This document shows, one piece after another, positions 8,683 through 16,368 of a stretch of 54,931 nucleotides of DNA (position 1 is its first letter; the number at the start of each line of letters is the position of its first letter). The position numbers and the translations under genes were made by a program. The notes under the pieces are model-generated. The model had not been told where the DNA came from, did no database searches, and was given only the letters and a program-made list of their open reading frames with translations. The stretch is from an uncultured bacterium (GTDB lineage: Bacteria; Bacteroidota; Ignavibacteria; Kapaibacteriales; UBA4661). Location of the stretch: contig CALCNX010000005.1 of the NCBI GenBank assembly GCA_937899715.1, forward strand, positions 1 to 54,931, in the 5' to 3' direction.

Positions 8683-9902
8683 GCAAGGGCATTTGGAGCA
8701 GGCTGCGAAGAAACAAGTATTGGCGTGTTGTTGAGATTGTTTGTTGCAATTTGAGTGACCGTTACGCCTGAACGAAAGTAGCCCAAATAATTTGGGTCGT
8801 TTGCTGCTGATCTGGCACCGGATGAAATTGTGCCGGAGGTGGTTGTAAAAGCGTTGGCAACTGAAATCGCACGATTGAAGCCAGCATTCTCTTGACCCGC
8901 TACCCAAAGTGGCGATATTGTTACCGAAAACCCCGGGGTCACGCCTGTTAGTTGCGAAACGTTCCATTGCTGATTTACGATGGACTGGCGCAGCACGGCG
9001 CTTCCTGTGGCAAAAGGGGCAGATTGTGTAACGGCAGGCAACGCCCGGACGCTGAACGTCGCCGGAGAACCATTATTGTTAATGTTAAGCGGAGCAAAGA
9101 CTGTTTGGGAGGAACCGACGGGGAAGGTCATATTTCCCACATTCCCAAGAGTTAGCGGAAACGCTGATGTTATGAAATACCGAGTCATTCCCGTGTTTCT
9201 CACCGTTCCAAGAATTGTGGCTGCTGATGCAAGGATGAGTTTATTTGCTCCGCCAACATTTGAAAAATCAAATACTCCACTGAAATCAATAAAAAGCGGC
9301 GAAGAAAGTGTCATCGTACTTTCTATCTGCAATCTTCCTTGAAACGGGCTTTTTTCATCACCGAAAACAGTGCCCGGCAGAAAGCCTCCATTCCAGCCCG
9401 CTCCTAATTCCACCGTTCTCTCGACGGGTGATAAGGCAGGCGCAGAAATTCGTATAGTGCTTTCCACCGCAGTCGTGGACGTGCTGGTCAGCCGCAGCGT
9501 TGCACCGCTGGAAACAATTATTGGTGCTGTTCCGCGAAGAGAACCGTTCACCACAAGCCGTAACCCGCTACCGATAATAAGCGTGTTGTTCACCGTCAAA
9601 TCACCGTTGATTGTGAGCGTTCCCTTCCCGTTGAGGGTAACGCTAAACGTGCCTTGAGTAGCTGGAATGGTGAGATTCCCAATGGGAAAGGGGGGTGTGG
9701 CATCGGTAATGGTAACGTTGTTTACGGGTGCGATAAACACGTTCAACAAGTTGGACGTAGCACCGGGGAACGTTCCGCCGAGCGACCACGAATCTGATTG
9801 CCAACTTGCGGTGGTGGAATTATTCCAAATCTGTGCCGCAAGAGGCGTGTGGAGAAACAGCACGGCAAAAAGCAGCGTAAAGAGCGAGGAGATAGTTTTC
9901 AT
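8592..9902 (-). CDS. N-terminal part of frameshifted secreted beta-helix protein
   Basis: ATG at 9902 starts a clear signal peptide (residues 1-23, ending LHTPLAAQ). Then come short repeating beta turns rich in Thr, Asn, Gly and Val (for example GTLTINGDLTVNNTLIIGSG, about residues 95-115), suggestive of a right-handed beta-helix like those of extracellular adhesins. The normal-looking sequence stops at about residue 409 (APNALAF); the remaining residues to the stop at 8592 are frame-shifted. The in-phase continuation is in the other frame, where IPT/TIG domains and a sorting domain lie. Adding one base to the A5 run at 8678-8682 (T5 on the coding strand) joins the two into about 767 residues. 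No catalytic motif was seen. Confidence 0.8.
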   Translation of the reverse strand: MKTISSLFTLLFAVLFLHTPLAAQIWNNSTTASWQSDSWSLGGTFPGATSNLLNVFIAPVNNVTITDATPPFPIGNLTIPATQGTFSVTLNGKGTLTINGDLTVNNTLIIGSGLRLVVNGSLRGTAPIIVSSGATLRLTSTSTTAVESTIRISAPALSPVERTVELGAGWNGGFLPGTVFGDEKSPFQGRLQIESTMTLSSPLFIDFSGVFDFSNVGGANKLILASAATILGTVRNTGMTRYFITSAFPLTLGNVGNMTFPVGSSQTVFAPLNINNNGSPATFSVRALPAVTQSAPFATGSAVLRQSIVNQQWNVSQLTGVTPGFSVTISPLWVAGQENAGFNRAISVANAFTTTSGTISSGARSAANDPNYLGYFRSGVTVTQIATNNLNNTPILVSSQPAPNALAFYPPAHLPAQHLQSSGTALLLAQVLALAV

Positions 9903-9994
9903 GGCAAAGCATCAAGTAAAAAAACTTCAACGACTTTTGCCAAAGATACCATTTTATCGCAATGTTACCACACATTGATTTTTGTCAACAAAGA

Positions 9995-11893
9995 TTAATG
10001 AAGAACAAAAGCGGGAAACGATTCCATCCCCGAAGAACGGGTTAGTACAATTCTGTATGCTCCCGAAGCGAGCAACGAAATATCAAATTCATCCCGTGTA
10101 AGGGACGGCAGGGCGGTATGTTCTATCATTGTTCTGCCAAGAATATCAACGAGCGAGAGTTTAATCGCTTCGGTGGGGTGGGACGGAAGGTTCACATAGA
10201 GCACCGAAGAAGCGGGATTCGGGTACACGAGTGTTTGTTGGTTTGTTGCTGTCTCGCTTTCCTGAACGCCTGTCGTGAGGTACGCCAGTGAGCGGTATGC
10301 ATCTACTCGCCCCCAGCCGTAGTATTTATCCCATCCGGGAGTGTCTTCGCTGGAAAGCCCCACCATATCTCGTGCTCCGGCTTTCAGGGCGTTGAAAACA
10401 TCCTTAAATTGCATGGAAGGTCTCGCGGAAAGCAAAAGCGAAATAATTCCCGTTACCATCGGTGTTGCTTGGGATGTGCCGGAATAATACGAAAGCGATG
10501 TTCCATTGCTGCCAATTCCCAAAATAGCATTGCCCGGAGCAGTAAAGTTGATGTGGGAACCAAAATTGCTGCCACCACTCGACTGTGTGCCGATAACGAA
10601 GGGGTTACAGCGCCGGTCGTTATTGTCCGTCGCACCAACGGCTATGACGTTGGTCGTGGGGTCGGTGCTGAATGCTGCGGGATAATCGGGTGTGGCGGTA
10701 TTGTCGTTGCCCATCGCGGCAACATGGATACAGCCCTTGGAGGCGGAATAGCGCAGCGCATCCAGTTCCGCATTGCTGAAGTTTGCACCGCCCAAGCTCA
10801 TGTTAATTACTTGTGCACCCTGATTTGCAGCGTAGGTTATCGCTTGCACAAGCAGGGTATTGGGAATATTTCCGCGCGACGTTGAGACTTTGAGCGGCAT
10901 GAGTCGGCTCTGCCAATTTATTCCTGCCACAAGCCGTCCGTTATTGCCAAGTGCCCCAATGATGGAAGCAATGTTGGAGCCGTGTCCGTCGTCGTCCGTG
11001 GCATCAGTGGTCTTGAGCGAAAAATTGTATGCTGACACATACCGATTGTTAAAGTCCACCGACGCTGCTGCGGAGAGGCTTGGAACACCTGTATCTATCA
11101 TGGCGACAATAATATTGCTGCTTCCGGTTGTGATTCCCCATGCGTTGAGGATATTGATGTCTGCTCCGGCTGTTCCCGCTGTCATGACGCTTGCAATACG
11201 CTGTCCAGTGTTCGCAAGTGACCATTGGTACGAAAAGTATTGGTCGTTGGCGCTTTGTGTGAGGGTAGGGGTGTTTTTGTCATCGAAGGGGGCACTACTT
11301 TCTACCTGATGTGATTGGCGCGTTTGTTCGGGTTCGATATACTCAATATCCTCATGGTTCTGCAAGTCTGCGATGAGTTGTGCAAGCGTTGCCTTATCGC
11401 GGGCATGAAGGATAAACAGACGATTGAGTCCGCCTGCGCTCTCTTGTTCTGTGGAGGCGATTTCTGGTGTAAGCTGCGCAATTGTTTCAAGGGCAATGAC
11501 ACGTGCAGAAATAATTTTCATCGCCCTTGAACGCATTTCTGATGAAGCAAGGGAAGAGGCGGGCAAACGTGAAGTATTCGCTGATTCGGTGCTGCTTTTC
11601 AATGTTGAAAGAGTATTTTTATTGAGGAGACTTGTAATGTCGGCAAGAGCAGAAGAATTGCGCCGGAGTTTCACGAAGCACCGTGCTTCATCGGTGGCGG
11701 TGCTTATTTCACTAGGTTCGGAAGGTTGAGAGGATGATGCTTGTTGGAACGTTTCAGTGTTCGGTTGCAGAGGCGCTTGCAATTTTAAACCCTGAGCGAA
11801 AGCAGTGGTGGTGAAAAAAGGGGAGTACAAGAAAGTGAAACAGATGCTTACAGCGAAGCAGAGTTTGCGTAGGTGGTGCGTGAAGGTTTTCAT
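9995..11893 (-). CDS. Secreted subtilisin-like (S8) serine protease with T9SS sorting domain
   Basis: This 632-residue protein has a signal peptide (about residues 1-34, ending TTTAFAQ). A prodomain follows at about 68-195 that resembles the inhibitor I9 type (DLQNHEDIEYIEPEQ). The catalytic domain carries the full subtilisin triad: Asp267 (AMIDTG), His304 (DDGHGSNIA) and Ser474 (SGTSQATPM). Asn396 (AAMGN) is the likely oxyanion-hole residue. After the catalytic domain the last 80 or so residues (LVYPNPASSVLYVNLPS onward) form a T9SS type A sorting domain, so the enzyme is probably an extracellular, prodomain-regulated endopeptidase. It lies 92 bases upstream of the frameshifted adhesin-like gene on the same strand. 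With the M1 aminopeptidase it could form a secreted peptide-degrading set. Confidence 0.94.
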   Translation of the reverse strand: MKTFTHHLRKLCFAVSICFTFLYSPFFTTTAFAQGLKLQAPLQPNTETFQQASSSQPSEPSEISTATDEARCFVKLRRNSSALADITSLLNKNTLSTLKSSTESANTSRLPASSLASSEMRSRAMKIISARVIALETIAQLTPEIASTEQESAGGLNRLFILHARDKATLAQLIADLQNHEDIEYIEPEQTRQSHQVESSAPFDDKNTPTLTQSANDQYFSYQWSLANTGQRIASVMTAGTAGADINILNAWGITTGSSNIIVAMIDTGVPSLSAAASVDFNNRYVSAYNFSLKTTDATDDDGHGSNIASIIGALGNNGRLVAGINWQSRLMPLKVSTSRGNIPNTLLVQAITYAANQGAQVINMSLGGANFSNAELDALRYSASKGCIHVAAMGNDNTATPDYPAAFSTDPTTNVIAVGATDNNDRRCNPFVIGTQSSGGSNFGSHINFTAPGNAILGIGSNGTSLSYYSGTSQATPMVTGIISLLLSARPSMQFKDVFNALKAGARDMVGLSSEDTPGWDKYYGWGRVDAYRSLAYLTTGVQESETATNQQTLVYPNPASSVLYVNLPSHPTEAIKLSLVDILGRTMIEHTALPSLTRDEFDISLLASGAYRIVLTRSSGMESFPAFVLH

Positions 11894-12076
11894 AGCCGAA
11901 CAGGAACAGTGATGGAAATCTCAAAACTGAGGTACTGTTCTGAATAACACGTGCTCGGAAAAAAAGTTACCGCTTAGCTAGAAAGCGCCTACCGAATCAC
12001 TAAACCAAATTCAAAAGAATTCGCTGTCCGGCAAGAGTATGTCGTAAAAAGTATGAATTGAGAGTAATACGAGAGA

Positions 12077-12811
12077 TTACTGTTGGATATAAATATAGTG
12101 AGAAATGTGGAGAGTATCATTGTTTCCGATAGAGGAGCGTCCTTCTAGCGTCCATCGTGTCGGTTGCTGAAATCCACCTAAAAATCTCAACACCCCATCA
12201 CCATCAAAAAGTTTAACTTTTTGAAGGATGTTTTTAACTATATCTTGTTTAGCTTGACTTCCAATCAGCACCATATCCGATGGTGTTGTCATTACTATTG
12301 GCGGCAAGGAAGCAATTCTTTGTCCCTGTTTCGCAACTACGGTATCTGGAAGACCATTATTGCTAAAAATGATTGTATGGGATTTGGTTGAATCAGTAAA
12401 ATCAAAACTGATTATCACATCATGCTTCATTTGAGTAAAACCAACGAATATTGAGTTAATGTACAGAACACTCTCATTCAAACCACTAATCCCATTCTGA
12501 AAACCCCATTGAAACCAATCTTCTTTCTTCAATGGTGAAGCATTGTAAATGACACGATTTTCTGCGATAACTTCAACGGATGTAAATTTATCCTCACCAG
12601 CTGTAACATATCCGCTAGCTTGTTTTGTATTTGACAATGTATCTATACCGCTTACAACAAACGATTTCTTGCCATCGACGGCATGGGTAAAATTTACCTG
12701 AAGTTGGGTAGGCAAACGCGAAATTACTTCATATCTATACGATTTTGAAGAGCAGCCACAAAAAATTGAGCTAAACAGCAGCAATAGAAGAACAAGTACA
12801 CGTTTTTGCAT
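12077..12811 (-). CDS. Putative lipoprotein of unknown function
   Basis: The 244-residue protein was not recognised. It opens with a hydrophobic leader (VLVLLLLLFSSIF) followed by CGC at residues 18-20. The Gly-Cys pair is compatible with a lipobox, though the residue at -3 is Phe, which is unusual. The mature part looks beta-rich and has no Cys pairs or catalytic motif that I can see. The gene starts 49 bases after the stop of the TonB-dependent receptor on the same strand, so the two may be cotranscribed and the lipoprotein could be a surface accessory of that receptor. This is inference from position only. Confidence 0.7.
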   Translation of the reverse strand: MQKRVLVLLLLLFSSIFCGCSSKSYRYEVISRLPTQLQVNFTHAVDGKKSFVVSGIDTLSNTKQASGYVTAGEDKFTSVEVIAENRVIYNASPLKKEDWFQWGFQNGISGLNESVLYINSIFVGFTQMKHDVIISFDFTDSTKSHTIIFSNNGLPDTVVAKQGQRIASLPPIVMTTPSDMVLIGSQAKQDIVKNILQKVKLFDGDGVLRFLGGFQQPTRWTLEGRSSIGNNDTLHISHYIYIQQ

Positions 12812-12860
12812 AACAATTTCCTGAAATCTGAGAGTTGCGATTGTACATTTACGTTGTTAC

Positions 12861-15083
12861 CTACCACTCCACATTCACATTCACAAACATCTGCCGCCCC
12901 ACAAGATTAGGCAGCGAGCGGAGATTGAGCGCATCCAGCATATTATTCACCCCAAGCGTAGCACGAAGCGATGAAATACCTAATGGGCGAGCATTTTTTT
13001 CAAAGGAAAATGTCTTGCTGACAGCGGCGTTGAGATTCCAATATGCCGGAATAGATTCCGCGTCAGAATCCCAGACCTTTCGCGAAGGATTACCAATGAC
13101 GATACCGTTTTGGTCAAGTGCTTCATCGCCCATTGTGCCGATGTATTGAGCGCGAATGTTGGCGGAAATTCCCAGAAACTCGTTGTCATACTGCACCCGC
13201 GCCGTGCCAGAGTGAGGCGGGCGGAACCATAAACCGCGATAATCCGCGCGTTTGAGTGGTGTGAAGCTCCCCGTTGCCGGGTCAGTCGTCCCGGCAAGTC
13301 CCTGTGCGATTGCGTCCAGCACTTCCACGTCCATTGCTTCCAAGTATTGATACCCGAAAGACACGTTGATTTTTTGCCAAGGGGTAAGCGGAATGTCGCC
13401 ACGCAGCGTTGTTTCCAAGCCTTGTGTGTAGGCGTGAGCAACATTGCGGTATGAGTACACATCTCGGTTGTCGCTGCGCCCGACGCGGTAAACTTCGATG
13501 AGGTTGTTTAAGGTATTGCGGAACAAGCGTGCATCCAGATTCCATGAGCCAAGCGAAGCATCGCCAATTTCTAACGCGCCCATACTCCACATCACGCCGA
13601 GGTCAAACGCCTGAGAGCGCTCCGGTTCCAGCGTATTACCCAGCCGATATGCTCCGATGAGGTCGTAACCCGCTCCTGAGAGACGATTGGAAAATTGAAC
13701 AAATAGCTGGCGGAAATCCGGTGCTTTGAAGCCCGTGCCGCCGGAAGCGCGAACTTGCAGAGCATCTGAAGGTTTGTAGAGCAGGGAGAAGCGCGGATTG
13801 AAGCTGTTACCGAAGGCACTTGTAGCGTCATAGCGGGCACTGAGGGCATAGGAAAGCCAGTCCAGAGGATTGCCCTCCCACTGACCGAAAGCAACTGCTG
13901 TGCGGTAGAGCGGCTGAGTAGGGTAGCGTGAGCCGCTTGCATCGTCGTATTGAAATTCTCCGCCAAGAGTGAAGCGATTGCGCTCATTCCAGAGGACATC
14001 ATATTGTACCATTGTCCGCGAGATGCGCCGAAGCATATTGTCTGTGCTTCCGGCTTGCCCCTGTGCAACGTCGAAGTTATAGACCTCACCATACATGGAA
14101 GCATATGTTTGCGCCGAAAGCCTTGCCTTTCCTTGTGTCCATTCCATCGCAATCGTTGCCGAAGCGTCCTGTTGCTCCACAGTACCTTTATTGGAAGCCA
14201 CTTGTCCATAAAACGATTCAATAAACACACCTTCGCTTGAAGTGCCGAAGTAGCGCACGTTTGCTGAAAGTTTGAGATTGGAGGCGGGGTACCATTTGAA
14301 GCGAACCTGCGCCGTACGATCCGTGTAGCCGGAGAAGGGGACGGTCACGGTATCACCACCGGATTCTTTGCTCATTATTTGCGTTCGTGAGAATGGCTGC
14401 GTGTTCTTGAGATTACCAAAAACTGCGAGGTCGAAAGAATCGCCGCCATAGCCCAATTCGACTTGTGCTTCCAGTGCGCCGTGCTCAATCGCCTGTGTGT
14501 ATGCCCTGAGAGAAAGTCCCTCTGAGGGTTTGCGTGTGATGATGTTGATGACCCCGGCAAGCGCTTCGCTTCCGTACAAGCTGGACATTGGACCTTTGAC
14601 CACTTCTACTTGCTGAACATTGCCGACAGAAATCCGCGTCAAATCCAGCACCCCCGCCACACGCCCAATCATTGGCTGACCGTCTATCAAAATCAAGGTA
14701 TAATCAGGATTCAAGCCCATAATTTGAACGCCGTTGCGAACATGGTTTGTAATAAGCATACCGGTTTGCTCTTGAAGCATATTGCCCAGATTGACCATAC
14801 CTGTCGTTTTTGTTACTGCTTGGTCAATGATTTCCACACGGACAGGGGAGTTTTTGAGAAGAACTTCATTGCGTGCACCTGTGATAACAACACGCTCGGC
14901 ATTGTAGGTCTTGGTACGCGAAGAATCGGATTTCTTATGCGCCGGAATGGTCGGCGTGCGTGGCTGATTGCGCGTGGAATCGTCTTCGCGGCTATATGCT
15001 ACAGTGTGAAGCGTTACGGTCGCGCTGCTGAGAATACAGAGCAGGGCAGTGGTAGTGGCGGTTTTGAAAAATAGTCGGCTCAT
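12861..15083 (-). CDS. TonB-dependent outer-membrane receptor
   Basis: I start this at ATG 15083 (740 residues); the frame extends upstream only to a TTG at 15116, which would add 11 residues before a good signal peptide. A segment like a TonB box (ERVVITGARN) lies near residue 65. The plug domain follows (about 75-185), with DYTLILIDGQPMIGRVAG and VVKGPMSSLYGSEALAGVI, the pattern of FepA/BtuB-type receptors. The remaining 550 residues alternate as expected for the 22-strand barrel and end in a Trp. No carboxypeptidase-like extension is present, unlike the other two receptors in this window. The cargo is unknown; iron-siderophore or cobalamin are possible. It is divergent from a DUF4249 lipoprotein gene and followed by another lipoprotein gene. 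Confidence 0.92.
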   Translation of the reverse strand: MSRLFFKTATTTALLCILSSATVTLHTVAYSREDDSTRNQPRTPTIPAHKKSDSSRTKTYNAERVVITGARNEVLLKNSPVRVEIIDQAVTKTTGMVNLGNMLQEQTGMLITNHVRNGVQIMGLNPDYTLILIDGQPMIGRVAGVLDLTRISVGNVQQVEVVKGPMSSLYGSEALAGVINIITRKPSEGLSLRAYTQAIEHGALEAQVELGYGGDSFDLAVFGNLKNTQPFSRTQIMSKESGGDTVTVPFSGYTDRTAQVRFKWYPASNLKLSANVRYFGTSSEGVFIESFYGQVASNKGTVEQQDASATIAMEWTQGKARLSAQTYASMYGEVYNFDVAQGQAGSTDNMLRRISRTMVQYDVLWNERNRFTLGGEFQYDDASGSRYPTQPLYRTAVAFGQWEGNPLDWLSYALSARYDATSAFGNSFNPRFSLLYKPSDALQVRASGGTGFKAPDFRQLFVQFSNRLSGAGYDLIGAYRLGNTLEPERSQAFDLGVMWSMGALEIGDASLGSWNLDARLFRNTLNNLIEVYRVGRSDNRDVYSYRNVAHAYTQGLETTLRGDIPLTPWQKINVSFGYQYLEAMDVEVLDAIAQGLAGTTDPATGSFTPLKRADYRGLWFRPPHSGTARVQYDNEFLGISANIRAQYIGTMGDEALDQNGIVIGNPSRKVWDSDAESIPAYWNLNAAVSKTFSFEKNARPLGISSLRATLGVNNMLDALNLRSLPNLVGRQMFVNVNVEW

Positions 15084-15111
15084 TCGGCGTAAACAGATAA
15101 TGTTGGTAGAA

Positions 15112-15131
15112 AACAATTCTTCAGAATTGTT
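15112..15131. repeat. Perfect 9-2-9 palindrome upstream of the TonB receptor
   Basis: AACAATTCTTCAGAATTGTT is a perfect inverted repeat with a 2-base centre, 28 bases upstream of the receptor start codon at 15083. Its size and symmetry suit an operator for a dimeric repressor such as a Fur- or DtxR-like protein. With so short a spacer it is less likely to work as an RNA hairpin. The regulator is not identified. Confidence 0.5.
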
Positions 15132-15315
15132 GATGTGTAGTCGCCCCTTGTTTTGAGCGAAAAAAATGCGCTCTTACTCACATAATTAAAAATAGACCGA
15201 AATCGTTACACATTTTGAGATAAATTGTTTATACGATGTTTGGATAAACATAGTTGTAAGTACGCAAATCTACAAAAAAAGCGAATATGTAATAACATAC
15301 TTTCGGTGGTTTTTG

Positions 15316-15323
15316 TATTTTTG
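15316..15323 (+). promoter_or_regulatory. Candidate -7 promoter element, TATTTTTG
   Basis: TATTTTTG fits the Bacteroidota -7 consensus TAnnTTTG and lies 65 bases before the ATG of the DUF4249 gene. No good -33 TTTG was found at the expected distance, so support is limited. Confidence 0.3.
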
Positions 15324-15388
15324 TCTGCTTACACCATAAAGAACGACATACCTCAGCACATTCTTTTCATTCACTGACTCGCTCTACA

Positions 15389-16282
15389 ATGCGCACAAAC
15401 CTATTTTGGCAATACTCCCAGGCACTTTGCTCTTGCGCATTGTGTTGCCTTCTGTTCAGTGGTTGTACATCCGCACAGCCCGAACTGCCTTACGAAGAAA
15501 AAATAGTGATACGCGGGCTTTTGGATGCGGGGCAGTTGATTTCGGATATTCAGATTTCGCGCACAATTCCGGCGCTGGATGAATTTTCGTACGAGAAAAT
15601 ATTTGTCGGGGACGCAAAAGCGACAATCACGGTGGACGGGCAGGTTTATCCAATGGAGCTTCAGCCACGCACTTCTACATCACCATTGGTGCCATATCGC
15701 AGCCTCTATCGTGCGCCGAATTTACGGGTGGTAAACGGAAAAACATATTTGCTTGAAGTGCGGTGGAAGAACCTTGTAGCTCAAGCACAAACATTTGTTC
15801 CTATGCCGCCGCAAGTAGATTCTGTTAATGCACTTGCTTCGATTGTGCGGATTCCTAACGGAATGATGCCAGCATTAGATACCGTATTCGAGTCCACCGC
15901 TTTTCTCCGGGCGCGAGCAAATGAAGTGTACCGGGTAGGAACAACCTTGCACGATATAGTCAGTGGGCGTTTGCTTTCTTCGCGTGGCTTTGGCGATGCT
16001 TCCTTCTTTCCGAGCGCTCTTGGTATGGCACTTACATCGAACACGTGGCGATTAACAACCGCAACGGTGCAAATTATGGCAAACCAGATACAGACACGGG
16101 TTAATATTGAGGCTTACGACGGCGAGTATTATCAATACTACCAAACTCGTTCCCGAAGTGGGCAAATCGGGCTTTTTAGTCCCGGTGGACCGAATATTGA
16201 TTGGAATGTTACCGGCGATGGCATTGGAGAATTTGTTGGAATGACAAGTATCCAGCGCCCAGCAACCGTCCGTTTGAAATGA
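15389..16282 (+). CDS. DUF4249-type outer-membrane lipoprotein
   Basis: The 297-residue protein has a lipoprotein signal peptide with the lipobox LFSGC (Cys26). It then reads PELPYEEKIVIRGLLDAGQL and ISDIQISRTIPALD, which matches the opening of the Bacteroidota DUF4249 family (an early statement of an Ig-like domain, then a second domain). DUF4249 genes usually lie next to a TonB-dependent receptor. Here the receptor is the divergent gene at 12861-15083, which is an uncommon head-to-head arrangement. The function of the family is not established; a surface-exposed accessory of the receptor is likely. A hairpin terminator follows at 16330. Confidence 0.8.
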   Translation: MRTNLFWQYSQALCSCALCCLLFSGCTSAQPELPYEEKIVIRGLLDAGQLISDIQISRTIPALDEFSYEKIFVGDAKATITVDGQVYPMELQPRTSTSPLVPYRSLYRAPNLRVVNGKTYLLEVRWKNLVAQAQTFVPMPPQVDSVNALASIVRIPNGMMPALDTVFESTAFLRARANEVYRVGTTLHDIVSGRLLSSRGFGDASFFPSALGMALTSNTWRLTTATVQIMANQIQTRVNIEAYDGEYYQYYQTRSRSGQIGLFSPGGPNIDWNVTGDGIGEFVGMTSIQRPATVRLK

Positions 16283-16329
16283 TGCACTTAAATTAGTGCA
16301 TAGAAGTTTGATTATGTAAAGTACTGGGT

Positions 16330-16361
16330 AGCAGAACTACACTTGTTTGTTCTGCTTTTTT
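16330..16361 (+). terminator. Intrinsic terminator of the DUF4249 gene
   Basis: AGCAGAAC (16330-16337) pairs with GTTCTGCT (16349-16356) over an 11-base loop, with a T-run to 16361. It lies 48 bases after the stop codon, in the gap between convergent genes. Confidence 0.85.
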
Positions 16362-16368
16362 ATTAGCT

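Noticed and set aside
8683..8967. Frame 7600-8967 as a separate gene starting at 8967
   Set aside because: Before the frameshift point this frame is the out-of-phase copy of a clear protein frame; only the part after 8682 is protein-like.
15084..15116. Longer N-terminus of the TonB receptor from TTG 15116
   Set aside because: The first codon is TTG, it lies in the palindrome, and the ATG at 15083 begins a normal signal peptide.
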